Below, piece after piece: positions 22,080 to 34,484 of a stretch of 64,000 nucleotides of DNA (within the stretch, counting starts at the first letter, position 1; every line of letters starts with the position of its first letter). The position numbers and the translations under genes are program-made. The DNA is taken from positions 1,642,501-1,706,500 of the forward strand of contig CAMRHE010000068.1 of the NCBI GenBank assembly GCA_947044405.1. The letters run 5' to 3'. A model generated the notes under the pieces. That model was not told the origin of the DNA. It saw only the letters and a program-made list of their open reading frames with translations, and did no database searches. The stretch comes from Leptodactylus fallax. Lineage: Eukaryota > Chordata > Amphibia > Anura > Leptodactylidae.

Positions 22080-23105
22080 CCTTCTCTAGATAAGGGCATC
22101 TAATTGTGCATACAGCTCCAGGGCTCATAATCTTTATACCACGTAAGCTTTCATTTTCTGGATTTCATCCGCCTACACACCCAGAACTGGCGGCAGCAGG
22201 TTACAGTCATCACTGACACCTTGCATAAAGGTGATGTGGTTTTAAGGCCTGCAGATGCAGCAGAGCTGGTTCTGTCATTTGACCTCACATTGTTTGTGCA
22301 CGATGAAACCGGACACAGCAATAGAAATACAATAGGTTTATCTACAGCCCCATGACCATCTCAACTCTGCTACCTCTGACCAAGTCAGCTCTGCTGCTCC
22401 TGTATACTAAGTTGCCATTACATCTATTATAATGGAGGCCTGTATTGTGGGCGCAGCGGATTCTGTGAAGCGAGCGCGTGTGTGGTGCAGGAAGGAAGTC
22501 AGACTTCTCTGTTTCATTATTTTGTGAATGAGACGGTTTTAATGGCTCCTCCTCCTCCTGAGAGCTGCACACGTCTCCTGGAGGGGAATTTCATGATCAT
22601 TCCCGTGTATTATAAGATTGCCCGCGGTCACGGCGCCCTCTGTGCTCAGGCGACAAGTTTCTGCAAAACAACCTGCAGCCAAACAGCTCCTTATTGTCAG
22701 AGCGTTCACCTCACACACCCCGCAGAGAAATGTGTCCCGATGGCCACCGCACATGACAGACTTTCCCAAGGCCGGCCACAAAATCATCATGGCCGACGGC
22801 AGCTGTCATCCAGCTTTCCTAGAGTCCTGAAAGTGCTTTGCCGCAAGTAATTGCTTGCAAAAACCTTGCTGTTCAGGAGTCCAGAAAAGCTGGGTGCAGT
22901 ATTAGGGCTTGCGGCCAAAACATCCTCATTCAGATTAACACGAAATGATGCAATAAATCTGCTGTGTGTGAATATCCTCTTAAAGTTCACATGGTCACGG
23001 CCGCTTATCACATTTCCTTCCAGCGTAAGATCATGTTGCGTTCTCCTGGTTGCGTCTTCGAGATGACAGCGAGGAAATGATGCAGGTCCACAGTAATAGG
23101 GACAC
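22080..23105. other. Unique-looking block upstream of ccnd1
   Basis: There is no tandem structure, and several overlapping short open frames occur on both strands without recognisable domains. Composition is balanced and contains CpG, for example near 22620-22640. It is the first non-repetitive DNA beyond the minisatellite and therefore a candidate for distal promoter or enhancer sequence. No conservation can be assessed here. Confidence 0.4.
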
Positions 23106-23107
23106 GT

Positions 23108-23780
23108 GTTAGGCCCCATGCACACAAAAGTTCGGTCTGTACGCTATGGATCCGTAATAACAAATATCGCAGAAGGACCCAATCATTTCTATGACCCCAT
23201 ACACATGGCCGTATTCCTTACCCATCCGTAAATATGGAGCAGATCCTATTCCAGCTGGATCCTTCTATACTATTGATACGGTACGCAGAAAACACGGATG
23301 CCATTAATGTGCCGTCCATTCCGTTTTGCACAGACCTGCATACGATAACGGTCATAAGGGTCTATATTCCATATGGAGCATTGCTTTAGGGGATCAAAAA
23401 GTTGCATGTGGTAGGTACGGAGGGGACGAATATACCTGCTACCCTGTGTCTATGGCCAGTTTTCAGATGGGGTTACCCATGATACCTTACATGATCAATA
23501 AATGTCCATGGATTAGGCGGTATGCAAAACTGCAGACTATAAACCCAGCTTTACCCGCAGTCCTATGTAAGGCCTCACACATCATCCGTGTGCGGTCAAA
23601 GACCCTGTCAATAGACTAATCATCCGTGTGCGGCCCGTGTTTTCCAAAGACCCCGTCAAGAGACTAGATGGACTGGACATGGACGGCAATGGGACCTACC
23701 CCATATTTTGCAGCTGGGTCCTACGGCCTGCACACAGACCCGTACAAAATACGGAAATAGACATCAAAGCGTCCATATTC
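23108..23780. repeat. Cluster of dispersed repeats with GGCC(C/T)CA ends
   Basis: TTAGGCCCCATGCACAC starts one unit, and GTAAGGCCTCACACATC at about 23567 starts a second in the same orientation. ATCCGTGTGCGG is repeated at about 23584 and 23629, and GATCCGTAATAA, CATCCGTAAATA and ACGGATGCC motifs are typical of this family. No coding capacity was seen. Confidence 0.5.
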
Positions 23781-24888
23781 TATAGGTGACTAGTACAAGA
23801 ATCAAAACTACATATATGTGATATAAACCCGCCATTTCAAAGGCGTCAAACTTTATTGTGGTCTCCGGTCATGACACGCAGGCCCCATACGCAGTAAATG
23901 GATGGAAGCCATATTAGACAATAGTCCCTCATGGCAGTGGCTGATTTTTATTTGTCCAGCAAACATGGCGGATCAGTATGACAGTCACACGCTTTGACAA
24001 TCACTACTTGTATGGTAATTTGGGGGTCAGGGCCTGTAGGTAAACTGTGTTGTGTACTGTAGGACTTGTCAGGCCGCATGTGAATTGTGCACCTTGGATT
24101 CCATGGAAGCCAGTTATCAGAGGATAAGGATTAGTTATCAGGCCTGGTTATCAGGGTGTGATCCTGCTGCCTTACCCCCCTGGTGTGTGGCCACACATTA
24201 CAGTGATGAAGGGAACTCCCAGTAATGGAGGGGCTGATCCAGGAACACTCATCACTCGCTGCCGCCAATGGCAGAGCAGATCTGTTACCAGGCAGATCTC
24301 ACAAGGGAGCGACTCTGCACAAGTCTGTAAGAAACAGGCTCAGCAAAAGTCTCAGGAAGAGGCATTGTCATTGGTGTCTGTTTACATAGCAAGATAGCAG
24401 TGGTGCAAAGAGCTGAGGCGTGGGCCGGGGGTAGGGGGCTGAAATCTTATCTCTTCTAATCATCAATGTTATTATCAAGCGATAATTATCGATATATCTA
24501 TAGGGGACGCAGAGTTATAGAAAGGTCTATGACACCCCCGGGTACTGAGTACTATATATGATACCGGGGGGCCCTGGTATAAATTCGGCAATAAGGCCTC
24601 GAAGCTTCATGCTACACCTTTATGCAAACTTTCAATAGTTGTAAGGCCCAAGACGCCTCCTCCATTATCATAAACAGGTTGGCAGGCCCCATAAACTTTA
24701 CACTGCTTCAGAATTTAATGCCTGTGATGACAGAAACTATTTTCCAGGTGATAAAACAAAATGGCGCAAAATTGTCACATATGCGGCACGGGAAATAGAA
24801 TTTCTCATTGACTTCAGTGCCCATGGATTACGGTGCGGATTTTCCACGTGGTAAACCCAGCCGTAATCCAGACCGTGTAAATATACCC
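23781..24888. other. Intergenic, no gene seen
   Basis: Mixed sequence with no recognised coding, RNA or tandem feature. A GATAATTATCGATATATC AT-rich palindromic patch lies near 24481-24498. Confidence 0.45.
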
Positions 24889-24889
24889 T

Positions 24890-25145
24890 TAGGCTAAGGC
24901 CCCACGTAGCGGGCCACAGCAAAAAAGCGCTGCAGGAAAAAACGTGGTGGGAATGCATCGCGGTTTTTCCCGCAGCGCTTTTCACAGAAAGTCCGCAGAG
25001 GTTTCCACTGCGGACTTTCTGCTTCCATTATACCTATAGGGAAACCGCCGGCGTTTCCGTAGGTATAATTGACTGTTTTGGAAATCGCAGTGTGTCCGCA
25101 GGGCGTATTTTTCTGCAATGTGTGGATGGGATTCATCTACCCCTG
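24890..25145. repeat. Palindromic element with GGCCCCAC ends, copy 1
   Basis: The left end is GGCTAAGGCCCCACGT and the right end CAATGTGTGGATGGG. The interior consists of complementary blocks: AAAGCGCTGCAGG against CCCGCAGCGCTTTT, and GAAAGTCCGCAGAGG against CTGCGGACTTTC. It is a non-autonomous foldback element, and a related copy lies at 26468-26763. Confidence 0.65.
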
Positions 25146-25194
25146 GTCTTACATGCTTAACCTCATATACTAGCCTGATCTGGAGCCTCTACAT

Positions 25195-25335
25195 CAGGGG
25201 TCAGCAAACTTCGGCATTCCTGTTGTTGGGAAACTACAACTCCCAGCATGCTCCATTCACTTCTATATTAGTTCCAAGAACTGACAAGTGAGTGTTCATG
25301 CTGGAAATTGTAGTTCTACAACAGCCGGAGTGACT
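25195..25335. repeat. Foldback 'actacaactcccagcatg' repeat
   Basis: GGAAACTACAACTCCCAGCA and TGCTGGAAATTGTAGTTC face each other. TTGTTGG and CAACAGCCGG extend the arms. It has no coding capacity. Confidence 0.65.
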
Positions 25336-25975
25336 AAGATAGCGCATGCCTGCACTACAATAACCACATGGCGTTCATTTTATATTTTGCACAGTGCGGG
25401 CTTGACACGCAAGTTGTAATAATATAATATGGGCATGGTCAGGAGAGTCCTTCATATACCCGACACATGAGCACTATCTCAGTCACCCAGCTGCTTGCAG
25501 GCCCCGCTGCTATGTCATGGTATTTACTTGTATTTGTAGTTCACCGATATCCAAAAAGCAGCAAATTACCCATTTTTGGTGGCCTTAGAAAAAAATGTCT
25601 ATTTCTAGATCTGCTGCAAAAATAAAGTTGCTAAAAATGTGTGTTCTGCCTGGTAACAGGGCCAAAGCGATTGTCAGTCACGTTTCTAATCTCGGGGTTG
25701 GTGTGCTGGAGGCAGGGAGGAAACTTTCTGACAACCTCAGGGCAGCATGTCGTAGCAGGAGCAGGAATAGTGAGAATGCAGGGTCAGCGCCTGCAGCAGG
25801 TCGCATAGCCAAACCCATAGCGAGAATCCTGCCTCAAAGTAGGAAAAAGAGCACGAAAAAAGAGCTCAGTCTGCAGATACAGTCACATTTCTATCATCAT
25901 AATACATTGTATTGATAGAAGGGACGCATTCAGTGCTCCGGAGCTGACAATCCTTACTACTTGATGTCCCAATGA
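25336..25975. other. Intergenic, no gene seen
   Basis: A 106-codon plus-strand frame at 25595-25915 has no recognisable domain, and I treat it as chance. Nothing else was recognised. Confidence 0.4.
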
Positions 25976-25977
25976 TC

Positions 25978-26350
25978 AGTTGTTAATGGACGACCTCTTA
26001 TTTCCATTACAACCATGGCTTCGAATGAATGGGAGATCGTGTAAAACATGGTAAAAAGTGCAAGTAAATTGGGCACCTCAATGCCAGTAAGTGCTGTAAA
26101 GCCATGGTTAGGACGGTGCCATAGGGACAGGTCATCGTGTCCTTCTTTTTCCTCAAGTTTCTTCCCACAATGTTGCGTCTTATGGATTCGCAGTGATAGG
26201 TTCCTAAAAGCAACTGGACAACCCCTTCGGAGAATGGCGAACATCAGTTTGCCGCGTATCAACATACTCTATGGCCCGATGTTAATGGACGACCTCTTAC
26301 TTTCCCCATGACCAAGGCTTCAAATAAATGGACGACCATGTAAAACATGG
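25978..26350. repeat. Duplicated segment, offset about 300 bp
   Basis: TTAATGGACGACCTCTTA occurs at 25983 and 26282. It is followed in both cases by a diverged CATGGCTTCGAATGAATGG / CAAGGCTTCAAATAAATGG block and GTGTAAAACATGG / ATGTAAAACATGG. The second unit is shorter. Confidence 0.8.
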
Positions 26351-26467
26351 ATGAAACTTGTCTGGCCACTCTTTACATATGCCCTAACAGAACATATCAT
26401 CAGGAGTCGCCCATGACATGACAATTTGGGAGCAGACACTACCGATTCGGATCCACCCGGAAAACTC

Positions 26468-26763
26468 CTCGAGGCTAAAGCCACACAAAAATTCAGTGGA
26501 AAAAACTGCTGCTAAAACGCAACAGAAAACGCCGTGTCTTTCCGCTGCGTTTCTCATCTTTGTCTCCTTCCATATAAGTTTAGGGGAAAAACTTGTTTTT
26601 GCAGGAGAATTAAAATACTCCATTTTTCAAAAACGCTCATATTTTTGAAAACACTTTTTCCGCAGCGTTTTTTCCCTGATGAAATAAAATCTGATTCACT
26701 TTGCTCAGACTGTAAGACTCAGTGTTTTCCTTCTGCTGCCTTTCCGCAATGTGTGGCCTTAGG
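26468..26763. repeat. Palindromic element with GGCCACAC ends, copy 2
   Basis: GGCTAAAGCCACACAAAAAT at the left and CAATGTGTGGCCTTAGG at the right are inverted ends. The interior has AACGCCGTGTC, CCGCTGCGTTT and CCGCAGCGTTTT blocks that can pair. It resembles 24890-25145 and part of 63727-63780. Confidence 0.65.
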
Positions 26764-26864
26764 GAAAAATTTGATCCCATAGAGAAGTGTCTGCAGAGGT
26801 GTCTGGCGGCCACTTATCTCTGTCATTCCAATGACTGAGCGGCAGGCAATGTGTGGCTCTTAAA

Positions 26865-26930
26865 CTGTTGCAGGACTACAACCCCCAGCCTGTGGCGGTC
26901 AGTGCATGCTGGCAGTTGTAGTTCTGCACT
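26865..26930. repeat. Foldback 'actacaac..ccagc' repeat
   Basis: GGACTACAACCCCCAGCC and GCTGGCAGTTGTAGTTC form a short hairpin around a 17-base loop. Confidence 0.6.
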
Positions 26931-27439
26931 GGCGCACGCGGACAGTATATACAGTCCAGTAATTGTACGCCTCCAGTGCGGTCGCTCTCACTCGCAGAGG
27001 TTTCACTATCCTTCTGATTACAGGAGTGCTGAACATTCCTTGAATTCCTTCCTTGTCTCCTCTGCTGTAAGTTCACATGGCCACTACCTCCAACCACCAA
27101 AAGGTGGCAGCAGTGTGCACAGCAGTCAATGGCAGCACCACGTGTAGCCGCAGTCACAGGCCCAGCCATCCATGACAGGCTCCCACACTGAAATGAAAGT
27201 GAATATAGAAGTTATAGGAGATCTGATTAACAGAAATAGGGAAAGCAACCGGAAGGGTCAACTAAACAGGACAATGACAGGAGGAGAGGTGTCGCGGGCT
27301 TTGTCGCTATTCACATTAAAGCCTCTTTGTTTATCAGCATTGTCATAAGGAAATGTGTCCTTATAAGATAAAAGAAGGAAAGAAGTGAAGGGTGTAGCTG
27401 TGCGAGCATTGCCTGAGCCACGTCCACATTATACAGGAA

Positions 27440-28215
27440 AGAGAGACATTAAATACAACATATAGGGGACGGTATATTATATACAACATCATATGGGGAC
27501 AATATATAAAATGCAACATATTAGATGGTATATAAAATACAACATATAGGGGACAGAATATAAAATACAACATATAGGGGACGGTATATAAAATACAACA
27601 TATAGTAGATGTATGTAAAATACAACATATGGGGGACGATATATAAAATACAACATATAGGGGACGGTATATAACATACAACATATAGGGGATGGTATAT
27701 AAAATACAATATATAGGGGATGGTATATAAAATACAACATAGGGGACGGTATATAACATACAACATATCGTAGATGTATATAAAATACAACATGGGGGAC
27801 GATATATAAAATACAACATATAGTAGATGTATATAAAATACAACATATGGGGGACGATATATAAAATACAACATATAGTAGATGTATATAAAATACAACA
27901 TATAGGGGATGGTATATAAAATACAACATAGGGGACGGTATATAACATACAAAATATAGGGGACGGTATATAAAATACAACATATAGTAGATGTATATAA
28001 AATACAACATATAGGGGATGGTATATAACATACAACATATTGGGGATGGTATATAACATACAACATATAGGGGACGGTATATAAAATACAACATATATTG
28101 GACTATATAAAAATGAAACATATACAAGACTATATATGAAATACAACATGTAAGGGGGGTTATATATGAAATACAACATATAAGAGATTATATATAATAT
28201 TCCACATGGGTTATA
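27440..28215. repeat. 28-bp minisatellite
   Basis: The unit is GGACGGTATATAAAATACAA plus CATATAGG. Every copy carries TATATAAAA, a TATA-box-like string, so the array holds more than twenty such motifs in one orientation. Variants are TAGATGTATATAAAATAC and GATATATAAAATAC. It produces 180- to 320-residue minus-strand frames of the type YVVFYIPSPICC, which are spurious. Confidence 0.95.
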
Positions 28216-29234
28216 TATACATACACAACATACAGCTATAAGAGGTTTGTTGGGGCTTTCTGACCCCCCTAGATGGCACATGTGAAGGGAGTCAGGATCG
28301 GACAGTGGGATGCCCCATATTTTGGTCACATTTCCCTCTCCCCGTTCAGAACATATACTTGTGTATGGGGTGGAGGGTTCGGAAGGGACAAATGTGTGGG
28401 TTCGTCTGAGATCTATGTGAAGTGTATGGCCCGCTTTAGGCTACATTCAGACGACGAGGTGCAAAACTCCCGTGAAAAATGTCCAACTTTCACCTGAGGG
28501 GTGGCCATTTTCACAGATCCCCCATACAAGTTTATACAGAGAGCCGTGAAAACGGACAAAAATAGGACATAATTATGGCCTAACTATTCCCCCCCAGGCA
28601 TATGGCTGTAGATGTCATAGGATGGGTGTGTATACTTATCCATCCAGGTAGTTTATGTCTAATAATGGTATCTCTCACTTCATTTTCGAGGCCTGTTTTA
28701 ACCCATTAAGATCCACTGTAGATCCCCAGGGGGGTGAATACTTTTGTAAGGCACTGACTACCATATTACCATCCCAGAGATAACATAAGCTGGATAGACA
28801 AGCCATTCATCTGTATTTTCTCTGCTGCGGTGGATTTATCACCCCCATTTTAGTCTTATTTATCCTCCCTTCACCCGGGCGGCCTCCTGAGGCTGACATG
28901 TATAAAATGTCGCCCTTTGTTATTGGCAGATACATGGCGCTCTGCATGTGGGTTATCGTTCACGGTGATTATGCGTGTGCCTCAGCTCTAACAGCTGCCC
29001 GGCCTACACTGCTATATTGTCTGCTCCCTGTCCAGCTGTGTGATGGACTGCTGCGGCTGCTCGCTCCTCCTGCCTATCTGATTAAACCTGCATTAAACAA
29101 GATGTTATATAACCCACTATTACCATGAGTTATCGCCATGGAGCCGGCAAACACTCACATAGATGCTAAGGAAACGGCGGGGAGTCTTTCTGAATCTTTT
29201 CGACTCTTTGAGATTTTTAAGGGGAGACACTGAA
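28216..29234. other. Intergenic, no gene seen
   Basis: GGCTACATTCAGACGACG near 28437 looks like the end of a dispersed repeat. The block at about 28800-29200 is unique-looking, with no coding signal recognised. Confidence 0.4.
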
Positions 29235-30185
29235 ATAATTAATAAATAATACTGCCATACAGTGTATAAATAATACTGCTATACAATGCATAAATAATAC
29301 CGCCATGCAGTGCTCAAATAATACTGCCATACAGTGCATAAATAATACCCCCATACAGTGCATAAATAATAACGCCATACAGTGCATAAATAATACTGCC
29401 ATGCAGTGCATAAATAATGCCAACATACAGTGCATAAATTATACTGCCATACAGTGCATAAATAATACCACCATATAGTGCTTAAAAATACCGCCATACA
29501 GTGCTCAAATAATACTGCCATACAGTGCATAAATAATACCGCTATACAGTGCTCAAATAATACTGCCATACAGTGCATAAATAATACCACCATACAGTGC
29601 ATAAATAATGCCACCATACAGTGCATAAATAATACTGCCATGCAGTGCATAAATAATACCACCATACAGTGCATAAATAATACTGCCATACAGTGCATAA
29701 ATAATACCACCATATAGTGCATAAAAATACCGCCATACAGTGCTCAAATAATACTGCCATACAGTGCATAAATAATACTGCCATACAATGCATAAATAAT
29801 ACCACCATACAGTGCTCAAATAATACTGCTATACAGTGCATAAATAACACCATAATACAGTGTGGAAATAATACTGCCATAAAGTGCATATATAATATCA
29901 CCATAGAGTGCACAAATAATACTGCTATACAGTGCATAAATAATACCACCATACAGGCTGTAAATACCACCATACAGTGGATAAATAATACCACCATACA
30001 GGTTGCAAATAATACCACCATACAGTGTGAAAAAATGCCACCATGCGGTGGATGAATAATACCGCCATACAGTATGTAAATAATACCACCATTCAGTGGA
30101 TAACTAATATTACCATACAGTGCTCAAATAATACCACCATACAGTATGTAAATAATCTTGCCATACAGTGTGTAAATAATACTGA
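29235..30185. repeat. 24-bp minisatellite
   Basis: About forty units of CATACAGTGCATAAATAATA followed by a short ACCGC/CTGCC segment. The period of 24 keeps frames open, giving repeated NNTAIQCI on the plus strand and MHCMAVLF on the minus strand. These are not proteins. The right-hand end (after about 29860) is more degenerate. Confidence 0.96.
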
Positions 30186-30331
30186 AACTGGCAGGATGAT
30201 GTGATGATGAGGAGGCACTAAGACCAAGTTTGGTGCAACCCACTAAAGATTGCAGGTCATGGAGCAGCTAGCCCTTTTGCACACAGTACAATCCGGCCAT
30301 AACAATCCTTGGTGTAGATGGGTCTTGGATA

Positions 30332-31587
30332 CAGTGGGGAAAAAAAGTATTTAGTTAGCCACCAATTGTGCAAGTTCTCCCACTTAAAAAGATGAGGCCG
30401 GCCTGTAATTGTCATCATAGGTAGACCTCAACTATGAGAGACAAAATGAGAAAACAAATCTAGAAAATCACATTGTCTGATTTTTAAAGAATTTATTTGC
30501 AAATTATGGTGGAAAATAAGTATTTGGTCACCTACAAACAAGCAAGATTTCTGGCTCTCACAGACCTGTAACTTCTTCTTTAAGAGGCTCCTCTGTCCTC
30601 CACTCATTACCTGTAGTAATGGCTCCTGTCTGACATTATCAGTATAAAAGACACCTGTCCACAACCTCAAACAGTCACACTCCAAACTCCACTATGGTGA
30701 AGACCAAAGAGCTGTGGAAGGACCAGAAACAAAACTGTAGCCCTGCACCAGGCTGGGAAGACTGAATGTGCAATAGGCAAGCAGCTTGGTGTGAAGAAAT
30801 CACCTGTGGGAGCAATAATTAGAAAATGGAAGACACACGGGGGGACCTAGTGAATGACCTGCAGAAAGCTGGGACTAACGTAACAAAGGCTACCGTCAGT
30901 AACACACTACGCCGCCAGGGACTCAGATCCTGCAGTGCCAGACGTTTCCCCCTGCTTAAGCCAGTACATATCCGGGCCCGTCTGAGGTTTGCTAGAGAGC
31001 ATTTGGATGTTCCAGAAGAGTATTGGGAGAATGTCATATGGTCAGATGAAACCAAAGTAGAACTGTTTGGTAGAAACACAACTCGTGGCGTTTGGAGGAG
31101 AGTGAATGCTGAGTTGCATCCAAAGAACACCAGACCTACTGTGAAGCATGGGGGGGCAACATCATGCTTTGGGGCTGTTTCTCTGCAAAGGGACCAGGAC
31201 GACTGATCCGTGTACATGAAAGAATGAATGGGGCCATGTATCGTGAGATTCTGAGTGCAAACCTCCTTCCATCAGCAAGGGCATTGAAGATGAAACATGG
31301 CTGGGTCTTTCAGCATGACAATGATCCCAAGCACACCGCCAGGGCAATGATGGATATATAACAAAGTATTGAGATGAACTTTTGGTATTGACCAAATACT
31401 TATTTTCCACCATAATTTGAAAATAAATTCTTTAAAAATCGGACAATGTGATTTTCTGGATTTGTTTTCTCATTTTGTCTCTCATAGTTGAGGTCTACCT
31501 ATGATGACAATTACAGGCCGGCCTCATCTTATTAAGTGGGAGAACTTGCACAATTGGTGGCTGACTAAATACTTTTTTTCCCCACTG
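30332..31587 (+). mobile_element. Tc1-like DNA transposon, deleted copy
   Basis: CAGTGGGGAAAAAAAGTATT at the left is matched by the inverted AATACTTTTTTTCCCCACTG at the right. The terminal inverted repeats extend about 195 bp (30332-30530 and 31391-31587) and differ at only a handful of positions. A TA duplication flanks the element at 30330-30331 and 31588-31589, as expected for Tc1/mariner. The total of 1256 bp is shorter than a usual 1.5-1.7 kb Tc1 element because the interior is deleted in at least two places. Near-identical arms suggest a fairly recent insertion. Confidence 0.95.
30694..31361 (+). pseudogene. Broken Tc1 transposase
   Basis: Reading begins at ATG 30694 (MVKTKELW) but soon hits a frameshift. 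A middle part is open from 30826 (LRRQGLRSCSARRFPLLK, REHLDVPEEYWENVIWSDET) and another frame from 31164 ([26 protein letters not shown]). The first two catalytic Asp residues (SDET and QHDND) are present. The linker and GRPR region between the two DNA-binding subdomains is deleted, and the sequence stops right after the second Asp, so the third catalytic Glu (DLNPIENLW region) is missing. It cannot encode an active enzyme. The family is the Tc1 group that includes Sleeping Beauty-like elements. Confidence 0.93.
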
Positions 31588-31589
31588 TA

Positions 31590-32384
31590 AATGAAGGAGT
31601 GTCCCATTATAATGATTCCTCCTGGCAGTGAACAGCTAGGCCTTCCTGCACCTGGGGCAAACATTCAGCTTGCTGTCCCCACCCTGGCATTGAGCTCCTG
31701 GGCCTCCCATTAGCTACATCTCTGCCAGGTCTGCTGTCAGATCTTCACTCTGCTTGAGGGATACAAGAGTATTGTTACTTTTTACTTAAATATCTGCATT
31801 GTGCTGTTCCTGGGTTGTTCTTGGAAATTAACTACATTAACAACTAGGTGTTGAATTCCCTTTGTCAAAAAGACATGTCTGTTTACAATCTAATACTGTA
31901 ATGAGTGCTAACTATAGGAACCCATCCTAATGATTATAGAAATGATAATTCCCAGGTGTCAATTTATTCACATTTCCAGGAGGAATAACAGAGGGATTGC
32001 ACAATGGCGACTCGTTCCCGAAACTGAAGAGTTGAGGAGCGGCTAGAGAGTGTCCGGAGCCCCCGGTGGATTTTTTTGAACACTAAAAAGTCTTGGCTCC
32101 TCTACAAGACAAAAAAAATACTTTCGCTTTTTAAAGCCGAGAGAATATTTTCTCATGGATGAAATCTCACCCTCCCTGGCTTAAGGCTACGATAGTCATA
32201 TTTATTCATCCTATAAGCCTAATATTACAAAACACCCTGAGATAAGAGCCTCGGCACCAGGAATCACCACCTGCCCATGCACATCCCTGCTCGGGGACTC
32301 ATGGGGCTCGACGGGAATCTTTTTCATTGAGAAAATAATAATTTTTGAGGTTGATATTCAGAAAGTGGCTGAGAGATGTGTCAC
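31590..32384. other. Intergenic, no gene seen
   Basis: Unique-looking sequence without a recognised coding, RNA or tandem feature. Confidence 0.45.
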
Positions 32385-32890
32385 AGTCTACGAGGTCACA
32401 GTCTACAAGGTCACAGTCTGCGAGGTCATGGTCTACGAGGTCACGGTCTACAAGATCACGGTCTATGAGGTCACGATCTATGAGGTCACGGTCTACGAGG
32501 TCACGATCTATGAGGTCACGGTCTACGAGGTCATGGTCTATGAGGTCACGATCTATGAGGTCATGGTCTACGAGGTCACGATCTATGAGGTCGCGGTCTA
32601 CGAGGTCATGGTCTATGAGGTCACGATCTATGAGGTCATGGTCTACGAGGTCACGGTCTACAAGGTCATGGTCTACGAGATCACGGTCTACTAGATCACG
32701 GTCTATGAGGTCACAATCTATGAGGTCATGGTCTACATGGTCATGGTCTATGAGGTCACGATCTATGAGGTCATGGTCTACGAGGTCACGGTCTACAAGG
32801 TCATGGTCTACGAGATCGCGGTCTACAAGATCACGGTCTATGAGGTCACAATCCATAAGGTCACGGTATACGAGGTCATGGTCTACGGGG
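32385..32890. repeat. 15-bp minisatellite
   Basis: About 34 units of GAGGTCACGGTCTAC, with ATG/ACG and TAT/TAC alternation in the pattern. Divisible by three, it is open in several frames: YEVTV and RSRST on the plus strand, and RDLVDHDLID on the minus strand for 231 residues. The minus frame looks protein-like (acidic, no stops), but it is fully explained by the unit. Confidence 0.96.
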
Positions 32891-34480
32891 CTGAGAGGAT
32901 CTGCAGGGTTTACAGAACAGTTATAAGCACCGACGTACCTGTAGAGGAGAGAGTATGGGTGCCAGTTCCGATCACATAACCCTGGGTCCAGCATAAAGAA
33001 ACCTGGAGAAAATCAAGAAATTTTAACTCCCCGGACAACCCCTTTAAGAGCTGTCCAGCCAAAATGTAAGTAGGCTTGAGCTGACAACACTTCCTTTCTC
33101 CCGCTCCACTGATCAGCAGGGGGCGACAGGGAGTACTTTATTGAATCCCGCCGTAACCAAGACCAGTTTGATCGATCAGACATTGATTTACCTCTTTCAC
33201 AAAACTACAACTCCCGGCATTGACCTTCACCACTAAATGGACTATATTCGGGGATAGCTATTTCCTTACATCTTGGGAAAGCAGCATGAGCAGTAACTTC
33301 AGCCTCTCCCCGCACAACTATTTCATGACTGAGAGGCTAAAATAGAACTTTTAAGAAAATGTCTGTAAAATAGCGAGGAATGCTGCGAGAAATGAGACGT
33401 CTTGAGACTCGTCTGGGTTAGGTCGATGGTAAAAGCTCAGAAGTCGCAGCCAATGTATTGGTCCGTGTCCAGATTGTGCAGCGCTGCCATGTTGCTTTTA
33501 ATTTACTGTTGCTAATTATACATTTTTTCTTGGAAGTAAAACCCCGTTATTCCATGTTTGCAGCCGGTTTATTGTCTGATCGCAGCGGCTGAATCGCCTC
33601 CAAACCAGAAAGATTCATAATGATAATGTGAGCAACCAAACCTGGCGTCCCGTGCGGAGACGCTGATCGTGGCGACATACACTGTGGGGCAAGCTGCCGT
33701 TATAGGCTGTGTTCAGACTCGAAGTTTTTTAGCATACGGTGTTATAGTGGTAGTACGGACTCCAACCTACACATGGACGCTTGGTTTGGTTGACCACGCA
33801 TGTGCTGTCCATAGGAAGGACCAATAGCAGTGAGCTGCCGCTGGACACCATTGGTGGCTTATGTCTTGGGTGCTGAAATTCAACATTTCCTTCATCTTCT
33901 GTTGAAGGAAACTGGGAGGCCACCACACATACGAAAGGTGTCTAGTTCCATCAAATTTGGCCATCTATGAGGACCTTTAGGCTTCACAAACTTGGCTATA
34001 TTACAGTTCCAAACAACCACGGAATTGGATGGATCCATTATACAGCACCTAAAGAGGTCTACAGGGTCCTTAAAATGGCTTGTGAGGAAGAATATCTCAA
34101 GAATATGGTGCTGAATGGAGGTGCCTTATGGCAACACACAGATAAGGACTTTATGTGCCTTCATGCAGACTCCATTGCTCATGCCATCAATGTCTGATTA
34201 GTGGGGGATCAACCACTGAGACCTTATCCCTACCTAGAGTAAAAGGGTCAAGGGTCTTGGTAGAGCACCAGAGTGAATATTGTAATCATTGACCAGGTGT
34301 AATGGATGTGAATCAGAGTCTTATAGGAAATGGAGATAGAGGAGATGATTCTGAGGACGACCCTCCATCTATACAAAACATGATACACTTGTAGGTGGCT
34401 CCAAAGTCATCTCCAAATGTGGTTGTCTTCTGATAAATCTTGGAGACCCATTACTATGGGTCGATTACTCTAGACCCATT
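32891..34480. other. Intergenic, no gene seen
   Basis: CCGGACAACCCCTTTAAGAG at about 33032 is a TTAA-family end without an identifiable partner. The rest is unique-looking, with no coding signal. Confidence 0.4.
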
Positions 34481-34484
34481 ACTG

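Noticed and set aside
27361..28329. 322-residue Tyr/Ile/Pro/Cys-rich frame
   Set aside because: It is a translation of the 28-bp minisatellite, with no start or domain independent of it.
29217..30055. MHCMAVLF and NNTAIQCI repeat proteins
   Set aside because: The 24-bp unit is divisible by three, which keeps frames open on both strands.
20147..30185. CRISPR-like arrays
   Set aside because: Repeats of 22-28 bp are contiguous with no unique spacers between them, and the genome is vertebrate.
32299..32994. 231-residue acidic RDLVDHDLID protein and the opposite RSRST (SR-like) protein
   Set aside because: Both come from the 15-bp unit. An SR-like or acidic repeat protein on opposite strands of one array is a chance product.
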